Shown here piece after piece: positions 49,207-63,000 of a DNA stretch of 64,000 nt. The position numbers were made by a program, and so were the translations under genes. How positions within the stretch are numbered: the stretch's first letter is position 1; each line of letters begins with the position of its first letter. The notes below the pieces were generated by a model, which searched no databases, was not told the DNA's origin, and was given only the letters and a program-made list of their open reading frames with translations. The DNA is from Petrosia ficiformis (taxonomy: Eukaryota > Porifera > Demospongiae > Haplosclerida > Petrosiidae): contig OX345640.1 of assembly GCA_947044365.1 (NCBI GenBank), positions 7,550,410 to 7,614,409 on the forward strand, given 5' to 3'.

Positions 49207-49950
49207 ATCATTAGATCTAATGTTCAATACATTATTATATGCTCTTTTTATTTAGTGTTAGTAATTTTATTTCACTGATGTTGTGACACAAAATTTTAAT
49301 ATTGATTTAATTTCTCAATACAAGTTGAAAATACTTTCATTTTAATTAAACATAGCTTTATGACAATCATGATGACTTTCAAGAGGGTGTAAGTAACATC
49401 GGGGTTGTACTTTACTGGTACAACTGTAAATATGATAATTATAGCTATTGCAATATATAGGATGAATTTCCTTTAATATATAGTTTTGCTAAAAACACAA
49501 GATCTATGTCAGGGAAAGCTGTTAGCTAACATGATAGAAACTTGGTGGCTAGCTAAGGAAACAGACACAGCAGGTTTTCATGTTATCAATGATGAGAAAC
49601 ATACCATCGCTTCATGTTTCTAGAGGATTATACAAAGTTTCTGTCATGTTTCCTTAAAAGCGGATTCCCTTCATGGCTAGCAAAATAAAATCATTACAAA
49701 TGAAGGGCTCAGAACCAAAAGTTAACTAATGGCCATACTGCAGAAAACTGCATTAAAACTTGCTTGCTCAGTACCAATATGAAATACTAATTTCTTATGA
49801 TTTCTCTAATTTTTATCAGCACCATCTTGAATGCAAATAGTGATATGTATTCAAATACTTTAGTCAGGCATATAGACACATCTGTGTAATTAAGCTCAGG
49901 CACTAACACACACTGTAAGTTAGCCATACCTCTTGGTTATTAAATTAAAA
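49207..49950. other. Short intergenic between PGM3 and PSTK
   Basis: It should contain the PGM3 3' end (ATTAAA at about 49344) and the PSTK promoter. No other feature is seen. Confidence 0.5.
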
Positions 49951-52900
49951 ATGGCTACTGGAGGGTAAGTGTAATGACTCATTGACATTTTCATTCTAGT
50001 GCATGGACTATTCTTTTATAAGTAAATTATAACATATATTGTATTATTCTAATAATATTTATAATTAATAATTATTAATAATCATGTTGACATCAACTAA
50101 TCTGTAATCCTGTACATCATGTATAACACTGACTGATGCCAGCTGGTCACAATATTAAATTCTTACCTAATTCTCTTACAGTAATAAACAATATTGTGAA
50201 CAATTACTTAATGAACCATCATCTTCAAACATCTCCCTCGCTTACCACAATACCACTCCCTCTCGTTGCTGTCTTCTTTTAGTATTTGGTATCCCAGCTT
50301 CAGGAAAGACGTCATTGGTTCATGAACTAGTGGCTCGAGTCAAGTGTGATTACCAGTGTCTTCATGTTTGTGCTGACGATTTTTATCCTCGTGATTTGAG
50401 ACATGATGAAATGTATGTACGATCACAAACTGACAATAATTATATTATATATTCATTAAAACAACATGAATTGACAAATGAATCATTAATAAACACACAC
50501 ACATGAATATAAGTATACACACATGTAAATGTACATATAATTATTATGTTCTATATAATAGAACCTCTTCAGAGAGTAAAGAAAATATTGAATGTGGTAG
50601 CTCTGATATTTTTACATGGAAGAAATATAGAAAGACAATCAACTTTTGTATAGAGAAGTGTGTTGCTATTAATAATGGATTAACTAATGAGGAAACTATT
50701 AATGAAGAAATGTGGATAACATTTATTAAGAAAATCAATGAAAGAGGGAATGCATCTACAAGTCTTGACCAAAACGGAAGGTCAGTTTAAAATAGAATAG
50801 AACAGTTCAATAAATTAATGAATAGATTGATATACTTATGATAATAATTATTTGTATTCTGATATTCAATAGGTTTATAAAAGATCATAAAACTATTATT
50901 ATAATGGATGATAATCTTCCATTGAGGAGTATGAGATATGAATACTATCAGATGGCAAGAAAATGTATGAATATATTACATTATTGATATCAGACCAGTG
51001 GGTATTTAAGTATATGTACTAGTACAGGTACAGTAGTAATATGTATATACATTACTATATCATACATGGGGTAAGTACATAGTATTGGTACTTAAGTACA
51101 AGTACAGGTACAGTAGTAATATGTACATACATTACTATATCAGACATGGGTTAAGTATATCAATATTTTTGTATATACACGTGTACATACCTGCATATGT
51201 CATTACTCATATACACACATACCTACATGTACATATATATGCATACCTACATACATACATACATACATACAAAGACAATATAGGATTTTCAGAAATCTAC
51301 ATCGACTGTACAATAGACACTGCTTTGAAATGGAATGCTGACAGGAGTCTCCCAATACCCTCAAAAACAGTAGTTACCATGGCTACCACACTCGAACAAC
51401 CTGATCCATTGAAATACCATTGGGAAAGGCATAGTCTACACTTGACCAGTGACCATTGGTGGGATCATGGTGACCAATGGACTAGCTTGTGGTAAGAGAT
51501 TATAAGTATAGTTACTACTGTAATATGTATAAATCACTTTGTACGCCATCATCAATCAATAGTTTAGTTGAACTGTACTATATAACTAGTGCTCATAGAA
51601 CACTTACTCCATGGGATATATTGAATGGTTCTTCGACAAACTCAAACTGATATAATAGATTTTGCTAGAGATATACTTGTTGATATTTTCAGGTATCTTC
51701 ACTATATCTTCCAATGTTCTCTTTTGGAATTTCACACTTGCATGTTACCACAAAAGACAACTATCTTTGAAACCGAAAGTTACACTAAACAGAGACACAA
51801 AGAACAGAACAATTAAGATTTTAGCCTCCCACATCACATCTTGTCTCTTCTGGTATCTCCCATTACATCTTTATTCTTCTCTTCTTTGTAGTCTTGTCAC
51901 TGTAACTTTCATTTTCAAAGATAGATATCCTTTTTGTAACATGTTGCTGTGAAATATCTACTGAATGAGTGGGCTAAAATGTCGGATACTAGAAGCACTG
52001 CAACCCATACATGTATTCATTACTATTACAGAAATCTTACTTTGATCAATGACATTTCATTTGCTTTAGAAAACGTTTAACTACACGATGTTTGGTTTTC
52101 AAACCTTTCAGATGAGACAGACAGGCAGAAGTATTTACCAATCATTATACCTATCACTTATACCTATGCAAGCACATGGCACTAACTACAGCGACGAGGA
52201 AGTGTAAGAATAGTAGTATATGATGTTTTCACTTGTATGGCCTTTTCGAGGAGTAGAGCTTGCATGATAAGTTGCTATACAGAACTAAAAAGTGTGAAGT
52301 ATACATTACAATGTGCTATTTATTATATCTACAGTTTCTAAATTATTTATCTAAACTTTATAGTACATTAATTTACATAACAAAAAATGTTGAGTATACA
52401 TGTAAAATGATACGATAATTTTAAAGTTCAAATATTTATTGAAGTGTCCTGTGATGTGTATATTAGCTGATGTTGTGTTCATAAAGAAGGCCATAGCAAA
52501 TGAAACATCAGATAGAGCTATTCTTTATTTCTAATTATCTTTGAGAATTATTAGGCAAATTATTCTTTAAACTATTTCAGCTTATAACTATAATTAGCAA
52601 TGTAGGCATACTATAACTACAACTAATAGGGTTCATTACTGAAACAATGATTGTGAAAATTGTATTTCATGACCATTATATATATTTGTATTTCATTGAA
52701 GAGGCAATGGAAGCATGGAATACCTGGAGTATTGATTAGCATTCTACTGTATTAGCTGGCTATTATATGCACATACGTGGATATTTCTGTCTGTCTATGA
52801 AGAAATTTTTAAAATCGTAATATAGACTTCATTAAGAGCATTCTATTTAATAAACGCTGAGATTCTATTAGTGCAAAACATATCAAGTACTTTTCATTTA

Positions 52901-55392
52901 AAAAAGATTGTTATTGTTTTGGTATGTTTGTCCCACTCATATAAATTAATACTATAATACTATTATGAAAAAGTGGTATGATATGAACAGCAAGCATTTG
53001 CTAAATATATGAGAAATTCCGCTAGCCAAATGTAGAAAATCATCACAGAGTGTAAGTGTTCTATCAGTACTCCTATTATATTCATTTCCAGTTCTGGAAA
53101 GCTGACTTAAGAAATATAATCACACAATCCCATCAGAATTATAAATTTGCGAGTTTTAAAATTACTTACGTAAAAGCATAGCTATTCAGAAATGGGTGTG
53201 GTTATCTCAGTAGGTCTCAAATACCTGTACTTGTAACATATGCACTCTCAAGAAGCAGTACATGTCAGGATGACCAAGTCACAAAACAACTAACACATTC
53301 AAAATTGCACCTTTCTAATGAATTTATAAATGTCACCATTTAATATATATATATAAGCTGTTATATATACATGTACTAGTCTATACATCAAAACATTACA
53401 ACTGTATAGTTTTAGTCCACATGCATCATAATTATTATTATCATTATTTCAGCGATCAAGTGTTTCAGCTTTGCGAGACATCTATGGAAGACCCAGTACC
53501 TCCGCTAATCATGGAAGATCTTGAAATGAAGGTACAACTATTAATTTGACAGTTTATAAAATTTATTTATAAAAATATGTATTAATAATAATAAATATAT
53601 ATATATTATCGCACAGATACCGGGAAATATTACGAGTTGGATACAGCGTTGCCACGAGTCCGAAGGACGAGTGGCACGCTGTATCCAACGAGTAATATTT
53701 CCCAGGTATCTGTGCGATAATATATTTATCAAATAATGCTTGTTTTTGCCTATTACTACTTAGCAATACTTTATTATTCACACTATCCGGCATGATAAAG
53801 ATGGTAATCTTGAAGCATTTCACAAGTTAAATCCCAAAACAGTAGCTATCTCGGGCAACCTCCAACCTGAAAAAAGACTTTCAGCACTGCACATATATAA
53901 ACTTCTCTACTTTCACATTTTATCATAAACATAACTTACCTCGTTCATAATTTTATCACAACTCATGTTTACTAACTTCACCATCGCCAAAACTAAAGAA
54001 ATTAGAGAGTAATCTCACAATTTTTACTTAGCAGCATGTGACACGCAATACAATAAAACGTCCGGTCAGGTGATGTTCCGTGCAATAAAACTTCCGGTCA
54101 TATGACTCTATTATCATGTATATATAATGTATATATATTTATATGCACATGCAGGCTAAGTCAAGACAGATTACACTTGATAGTATATTACATCAGGCTG
54201 ATCAAATACTAAGGCAATGTGTATCCAAAGAGATTAAAAAGCATAAAGGTAATTACAATGCTTGTATTATTAATTATATGCTAATAATAATTATTACTGC
54301 TTTATAAATTTTTTCTGCCTGACTATAATTTTGTATTGCTAGCTACAAACTTTATTTATTTATACCTCTTTTTTGCTTCAATACCTGTCGTATTAAACAG
54401 CTCTGTTGACAGGATCACCAGTTACAGTACCATCATTGAACTAGTCACACACAACACTAATCTCTCCATTGATATACACTATAAAATTCAATTGTATTAA
54501 TTATTAGTATAAAGTACAAATTCTGCTCACTAGAGTGATGACTGTTAATAATAATGATCATGAATGCTTGTTTATACAGTCAGTCTTATACAGACAGACA
54601 AACATTAAAATACACAGACGATGATGTAATAATAATCCACCCACACCAATAGGAATTATTGCTACATACGAATCATTTAGTCCTAAACAAAATATATATA
54701 CCATGTTTACTGTCATATATAATTATATATATAATTAAATATATATATAATATACTAGTGTTGTGTCAGTATAGCTAATAATGACCACTTTTAATTAGAG
54801 ATATAGTATACCAATAGCTTCCTAAATAATGATTTGTAATTAATATTAGGCTTACTAAAATGGTTTTAGATATAGTTAAATAACAAGAAGTGACTATTTT
54901 CTCCCCTTTTCATATAGTAATAGTTATTAGTATTAGTTAGGTTAGCAAAACTCACAATGTCTTATTAAAACTGGTTTTAGTTATAGTTAACTAAAACAAC
55001 ACTGTATGTATACATTTTATAGCCTACAAAAGATTCACATACCTCTTTCCTGTACTGTCCTTCATTTAATCCTCACCACCATGTGCTTACAAACATCAAG
55101 GAAAGGTCAGAGGGTCAGTCTTGTAAATTTCAAGTGTTTGTTTCACTTCAGTTAACCACAAATAATTCTAAATCCCTAAACGGTTTTTAGCTATACCTTA
55201 GCTTAAATATTAGTTAACTACTTATTAAAAGACTTCTAGTCTTACTTTAGATACTAACAACATTGATATGTATACTGGAGATTGAAATAATAATAAATCA
55301 AAAACTAATCTATAGGAACATAATAGATTGCCTGAAACATTATTTATGTATGTATGTATGTATGCATGTATGTATGTATGTATGTATGTATG

Positions 55393-55426
<34 letters not shown>

Positions 55427-56092
55427 TGTATGTATGTATGTATGTATGTATGTATGTATGTATGTATGTATGTATGTATGCATGTATGTATGTATGAATA
55501 TATGTATGTAAGTATGTATGTATGTTGTATGTATGTCTGTATGTATTTATGTATGTATGCATGTATGTATGTATGTATGCATGTATGTATTTAATAACTA
55601 TTTATGTATGCACGTATGTATGTATGTATGTATGTATGCATGTATGCATGTATATATGTATGTATGTATGTAACTATGTATGTATGTACATATGTATGTA
55701 TGTATATTTATGTACAATTGTTTATATAAATAATATACATTGATTATTACATTTACACATAACATAACTATATATTTATAATTCTAATCATACATATACA
55801 AATATACATGTACATATACATATACATGTACATATACTCACATGTATATACATGTATATTACTTATAGGAAGTAAATCCAGTCAGTCAATATCAGAAATA
55901 GCTAGTACAGCTAATCATATCAGGAAGAGTATCTTGGAAGATGTTAGACATGAAAGAATAGATTTGAATTTAAATGAAGAGGAAAAGGAAATGGTGGAAC
56001 CGCAGATGAAGATATCAGAGCTCCCAAGAATTGTGAATATTTTGGAAAAACAGTTATCAGTTATGTTAAGTCACAATATGAAAGAGTTGTAA
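49951..56092 (+). CDS. PSTK: L-seryl-tRNA(Sec) kinase
   Basis: Eight in-phase exons: 49951-49964, 50182-50412, 50562-50780, 50873-50964, 51275-51491, 53453-53531, 54155-54248 and 55869-56092; 389 aa. Phosphorylates Ser-tRNA(Sec) so that SepSecS can convert it to selenocysteinyl-tRNA. The P-loop is GIPASGKT (41-48). Then come MWITFIKKI, the Walker-B-like strand IIIMDDNLPLRSMRYEYYQMARK (split as IIIMDDNL and PLRSMRYEYYQ), GFSEIYIDCTIDTAL, and the C-terminal helix HQADQILRQCVSKEIKK, as in animal PSTK. The first exon holds four codons and a split fifth. The exon 5 acceptor (acaaag|ac) has no pyrimidine tract because it follows an ATAC repeat. Confidence 0.94.
51500..53452 (+). other. PSTK intron 5, no gene seen
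   Basis: AT-rich, with no exon-like sequence or element that I recognise. Confidence 0.5.
53594..53731. mobile_element. Foldback hairpin in PSTK intron 6
   Basis: Arms of about 55 bp (left 'attatcgcacagatacc', 'gggaaatattacgagttgga', 'tacagcgttgccac') are mirrored by 'gtggcacgctgtatccaacg', 'agtaatatttcccaggtatc', 'tgtgcgataat', around 'gagtccgaaggacga'. A few mismatches or gaps. Likely the inner part or end of a MITE. Confidence 0.85.
55340..55720. repeat. GTAT tract, PSTK intron 7
   Basis: Long (GTAT)n with interruptions. The open frames on both strands are artefacts. Confidence 0.97.
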
Positions 56093-57058
56093 TATTAAAT
56101 ATACTGTTTTGGAAAATGTATCATTTTATTTTATAACATATATAATTATTATCAGCTCAACTATTGTACATATATATGTAGTCACTATGAGTATTAGTGC
56201 TGGAGTGAGTTGTGTATGTATGTATATATGATGTATGTATGTATGTATGTATATATGTATGTATGTATGTATGCATGTATGTATGTATGTATGCATGTAT
56301 GTATGTATGTATGTATGTATGTATGTATATATGATGTATGTATGTATGTATGTATATATGTATGTATGTATGTGTGCATGTATGTATGTTTGTATGTATG
56401 TATGTATGTATGTATGTATAGGTACCACCCTGACCTTATTTATATTTAATATAATTTCCTTACTATAAAAGAAGATATAATTATGGAGAGAATATGATTG
56501 CTTTGTGGTGTCCAACATTCAGTAATCATGGCTGACTTTATCATGTCTGAAATTATCTACTCTAGTTTCTTTCTTTTTAGAAGTTCTTGTAGAACTTTAG
56601 GAATATATTGCACCTGGAAGGGGTATTAGTTCCAGTTTGTACGTAAAACTACAAGTAGAGCCAGACTGCACATGCTATTACCCATGGAAAAGCAATCATA
56701 GGGATGACCATAAAAATAAGAACGATTCTATAATTGAGTGATTCTGACTATATAGCATGGTTAACTAAAACAAAATCAATTAAGTTAATCTAATTATAAT
56801 TATTAATACACTCTGTACGTAATTATGTCCATAATAAAGACTTGTGGTTAATTTTATTCCACCAACATTACATAATGAAGTAAGAATCAATAACACACTT
56901 GTACAAAGAACATAAAAAATATAGGCATAACAATCGTATAGTTTTTGATAATACAGGAATCTAAAATCACATTACAGATAATATATCATAATATATTTTT
57001 GTGTTGTTATTCTACAAGATATACTTCAGAATCAATAATATAATAGTTATTAACAATA
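56093..57058. other. Convergent intergenic between PSTK and the TAPP-like gene
   Basis: Holds a second (GTAT)n tract at 56212-56420. No gene seen. Confidence 0.6.
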
Positions 57059-60000
57059 TTACACTCGTGTACCGAGTGTAAAATTACAATCCTCCTCTGA
57101 GCTACTCTGCAATTGTTCGTTTCCATTGTCTCTTGATATACTTGGAGACTCTCCAGGGCTTTTCATCATTTTAGGCGATGAGTTGTACTCCATTATGTCT
57201 GGGTTATCCGAATCTGTTGGTGAGTCAAACAGCAACTCTGATGAGTTTGTTCGTGGCTTCAAATCTTTCGATGTCCCTGGTAATGTCTGGAATATAGTAT
57301 ATTATAAGGAATAGTCAGTGTTTTTGATAAGCTCATGTGGCACACCAATGGCCCATAGAGCTTCTTATTTGGCATTGCACAGTTCTCTCTTTGGGCCAGT
57401 AGCACAGTTAATTATGATTATACCATCATTAACAGCATTAATTAACTCTTAGTTAATTGGCTCAAAATGTTTTCCCCAATTGTTCACGCACTAACCATTG
57501 TTGAGCCAATTTGGCCCATGCTTCAAAACTCTAATACTAGGTTGTAGTTAACTATAACTATAACTAAACTCATATTTAATAAGGCATTGTGACATATTAG
57601 TTAACTAAATTACAAGTCTACTGCAACGACTATAACTAACTAAAACCCTTTTAGTAAACTTTAGTTAGCCAATTACAGCTGTCCTACTATAACTATAACT
57701 AAAAGTGGTGATGATAAGTCAGTCAGCCATTTTTGAGGAAAAGATTTCAATTAGTGATGGGCGATTCAATACCAAAGTGCTCAATACTTCGATACTCACA
57801 TCTGAAATTTCTGGTATCAAGTAATGTCCAGGTATTGATACCAGTCACCACACCTCTATTTTTAATCTGACACATCCATTTAACACAAACATTTCATAGT
57901 GCTTCCACATTTTAAAATGAATTTGTATAACATTTGATGTTTATGTAATCATGTGTATTATGCACATTATGAAGTATCGGGAAAGCACTCAATACCATTG
58001 ATACTGATTCCCAAACTACTTGGTATCGTATCGAAAGAGAAATTACTAGTATCGCCCACCACTAATTTCAATCAAGTGCAAACACTTATATACAGCTATT
58101 TTGTATAGAATGTAATCAAATTTTGTATCCAAGAAAAGCAATCAGTTTGTTCCATTAGCACAATATGGCTGATACAATGAGTGCACTGCTTAAACATTAA
58201 AGGTAATAGCTAATGCATAGTGAATTATGTAAACAAGAGCTCGATTGACTAGTGTTGTTTTAGTTTGACCTTGTTTAGGTTACTGTTATAGTATGCATGC
58301 CTGGTTTCTTAAACTAGTTATAACAATGATACTAGGCTTACTAAAAGATTTTTAGTTTTAGTTAAATAACTAAAAGTGCTCCAATTTATATTTTATTAGT
58401 TGTAATTTTGTATAGTTTTCTTAGTAGTGCCTTACTAAAAGGGGTTTTAGTTATCGTTAACTACTATTATAGAGTATTATACCGGAGTGCTATATTAATA
58501 CACAATGTACAGTAAAGTGTAGTGATGTACTGATAATTGGATCAGTATTTGGTATTGGTCATTATCGGACATTATTTTTAGTATCGGTATCAATTATTTC
58601 TCAACAGTAACTGATATTGTACCAATAATGTCATTTCTTGTGATTATAGCATCATTAAGTGCTTGTACGATACTCATAATTATTGAGAAAATGCTCATGC
58701 GCATAAACTAGAGGTAGACAGAATATCGGATCGGTATCGGCTATTTGTATATATCTAAAGTAATTATTGGCTTATCAGAATAGCGATAAAATCTCTTATC
58801 GGTATCTACCAGTGCTATTGGAGCAGGAACATCAGTAGAGGTGAGCAATAGCTTAATCATGTGATATATTTTCTGCATTCTAATTGGCCACAAGTCACAT
58901 GATCAGCTATTATCAAAATTATTTATCTCAACTAAGTATAGTGTGAGAAAGACATTTAATAAGTAATTATTGTTATAATACAACTTACAACTGATCCACT
59001 AATTCTTAGAGAACTGATTACAGTTTGAAATGCCTTCAGCCATTCATCCATTTCATAATCACTGTCAGCCTGAATGTAAAAAATACGTTGAGGAGTTCCA
59101 ACTTCTATAAGATGATCTTTACCAGAGTGTCTATGAAAGAAAGAAGACAATGAGATACAACAATTACAATACAATCGATCTTCCCTGGAGAGGATTACTG
59201 TAAAGTGAAATTTTACCAGGGCAGGAGGGGTGGTTCAAGCCATTTCCCAGGACTACCACAAAAGCTGGAGCAGTAATTAAAGGTCATTCATGTTCACATT
59301 GTCCTCAGAAATGTCCAACAATCTTTTTACCTGCACCATTTTCATATAATTATCCTTCCTGTCCTTTTTTGTGTATGTCAAATTTTAATCCATTGCTTCA
59401 TTACTGAGTTACAGTATAATCATGTATTAACCTTATGACATTAAACTATATATACCTTATACATATATAAAGTCATCGCATCATAATTCTAAGGACATTG
59501 TGAATGTGAACAGACTATAGCAAAAGGCTGATACCAAATCCTCTTGATGTTTTAATGATTTTGTGAAGAGAGTATAAAGCTAATTTCTTAGCTTCTTTAC
59601 TAAAACATCGTGCTCACACATACCAAATCAATTAAGAGCATAAAATAATTGGCCACACCCATTAATTGTTTGTCAAAGCCCCATTTATTGCAGGGGAGGC
59701 ACTGATTTTCACATTATTTCTATTCTGGAAATATCATATATACTTACAGTTTACTTTTCCCTACTGAAGTCAAATCACTTGCAGGTATACTTCGAATAGG
59801 ATCAACCTCCTAGAAATAATGACATGTATAAAACTAGTACATGTATAAGTGAGATTGGACGTCTGTTTAGTCCATCTATCAACCCATCCATCTATCCATC
59901 CCTCTATCCAGCCATCCATCTATCCATCCCTCTATCCAGCCATCCATCTATTTATCCATCCATCCATCTATCTGTCCATCCATCCATCCATCCATCCATC

Positions 60001-63000
60001 TATCCATCCCTCTATCTATCCATCCATTCATCCATATCCATCCATCCATCCATCCATCTATTCATCCCTCTATCCAGCCATCCATTCATCCATCTATTCA
60101 TCCATCCATCCATCTATCTGTCCATCCATCCATCCATCCATCCATCCATCCATCTATCCATCCCTCTATCCATCCATCCATTCATCCATATCCATCCATC
60201 CATCTATTCATCCATCTATTCATCCATCCATCCATCCATCCATCCATCCATCTATCCATCCATCCATCCATCCATCTACCCATCCATCCATCCATCCATC
60301 TATCCATCCATCCATCCATCCATCTACCCATCCATCCATCCATCCATCCATCCATCCTTCCATCCATCTACCCATCCATCAAGATTACCTCAATTGACTT
60401 ATAATAGCCTAAAGATGACTCTGTTAAAACAAAGAATCTTCTTCTCCAACTTTTCATCTGTGAAAAAAGGCCAACATTAACCAAGTCACTGATACATACA
60501 TACATACATGTACATACATACATACATGTACATACATACATACATACATACATACATACATACATGTATGTATACATGTATATCATTAACTTACTACGGC
60601 TCCACATTTTGTAGCATGCCCAGCTTTTATAATTCTTGGAAATTCTATTGTTTTTCTGATACCTGCGTTAGAATCTTGTTCCATTGGGGTAGCCCCTATA
60701 CTAGCAGGACCTGATAAGGTTAAATCAGATCTATCATCTTCATCATCAAATTGTTCACCCTATAAAATGAATACACAAGTACATGTATACCAGAAACACA
60801 AACAGACAAACAGACAGACAGATAGACAGTCAGGCGGAGCAATAAATGTCTTGATTTCATAACACTGATTTTGTTCATAACCTCAATCTTTACTGAGCCC
60901 CATCTTTGTAGCATATTAAGATGCTTAACAAACATATACCTGTATTGGAATCCTTCTGATAACTCCAGCTACAATCTGGGTTCTATATCCAACATCTTTT
61001 GATCTCTCCTTTTGAGCAGATACAATATTTTTATAAGATCCTTGTCTCATCTGGATAATAATAATTATATAAAATGTACTCTTTATATGTGTTACAAACA
61101 CAGACACAGACACACACACACATAGACAGACAGATATACACACAGACACACACAGACATGTACACACAGGCAGACTGATATACACACTGACACACAGACA
61201 AGCACACACAGACAGATAGATATACTCACAGATATACACACAGACACACAGACAGATTGATATACTCACAGATATACACACAGACACACAGACAGATAGA
61301 TATACTCACAGATATACACACAGACACACAGACAGATAGATATACTCACAGATATACACACAGACACACAGACAGATAGATATACTCACAGATATACACA
61401 CAGACACACAGACAGATAGATATACTCACAGATATACACACAGACATGTAGACACAGATACTCACTGATGATTGTTTAATTGTTTCAATCCATTCATCTC
61501 TTTCTTCTACAGAATCTACGCAAAAATGATGAACTACACCAGTAGTGACAATTTCTAAGTAACAGAAACAGGGAAGGAGGGAGTTAGGAAGGGAGGGATG
61601 GAGGGAGGGGGTAAGGGATGAATGGATGGAGGGAAGCAGAGAACGTGGGAAAGACGGAGGTACGCAGGGAGGGAGAGAAGGACAGAGGTAGGTAGGGAGG
61701 GAGGGAAGAAGGGAAAGAGAGTGAGTGTAACATGGGGACAAGAACAAGTAAACATTATGTAATTATAATAAAATTATTCTTACCAAAACAGTTAAGTATT
61801 CTCGGTCTTGAAGATGCAATTCCAACCTACAAACAAAAATAATGTGTAATAATAATAACTATACCAGTAATAATAAGACTTGCCACACACCACATACACA
61901 TATTATAATTCTACATTAACAATTTGGACAGTTGATATCATTTGTCTAATTAATATTCATGAGTTTCAATTAGTTACCTTGGTGATATATTGACATTTGA
62001 TTTCAGAAAAAGGGGTGAATTTTGAGAGATCAGATTTACCCTGAGTATGAATAAAAGAAACAGTTTTTTAAAAAACTATTGAATTATTAATGACTAAAGG
62101 TGATTCACATTCATCATGACCTCAGAATAACTTTAGTTTGGAATAATTTACAATCTTTTTACCATCACCAATATCTAATGCTAGACACATTCTCTTCTAC
62201 CAACTACTAAAGGTTCATGTATGAAAGATAGATGTTTAGTGCTGCATGTCATGAGACAGTGTGTCATGACATCACACAGTACCTGGCACTTCCTGTACCA
62301 CTAACTGCTTAACTAGATAAGGCTAGAAAGACAGATGTTTAGTGCTGCTTGTCATGAGACAGTGTGTCATATGACATCACACAGTACATGGCACTTCCTG
62401 TACCACTAACTGCTTAACTAGATAAGGCTAGAAAGACAGATGTTTAGTGCTGCTTGTCATGAGACAGTGTGTCATATGACATCACACAGTACATGGCACT
62501 TCCTGTACCACTAACTGCTCAACTAGATAAGGCTAGAAAGACAGATGTTTAGTGCTGCTTGTCATGAGACAGTGTGTCATATGACATCACACAGTACATG
62601 GCACTTCCTGTACCACTAACTGCTTCTGTTGGTAAGTTTATAGGTGAAAATGTTTTTGTTAGTAACAGAGAATGTCCGACAAAGAAGGTCCCTCCAGGAT
62701 AATTTAAGAATTCTGTACACGTAATGTAGTGAAAGTAGATTGGAGGTATGTACCAAGAGGAAAGTGAATTCCAGCCACTTTGCTACTATGAGGACTTCCA
62801 GCATATTTTCAAGTTTCAGTTTACATTAACGGAAGGTTGTTTACTTTTACCATAATTAAAGAGTTATTAGATTATTTCATAACAGATATAATTAGTATAC
62901 TAACAAATTAATACGGTACTAACCAACACATAACATATCATTAGTACTGTGTACTATCAATACATTACTGTACTACATAATAGTACTAATTAGTACTCAA

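Noticed and set aside
51085..51274. Extending PSTK exon 5 upstream along an open frame
   Set aside because: The frame runs through an ATAC repeat; the family match begins only at the residue after the acaaag acceptor, and phase fits that acceptor.
53604..53722. Hairpin considered as a tRNA or microRNA gene
   Set aside because: Arms are far too long and perfect for a tRNA, and without small-RNA data a microRNA call cannot be supported; kept as a foldback.
55263..56468. Frames rich in M-Y-V-C on both strands
   Set aside because: Translations of (GTAT)n tracts inside and after PSTK.
59824..60480. 218-codon and 182-codon frames rich in H-P-S-I
   Set aside because: Translations of a (CATC)n microsatellite.
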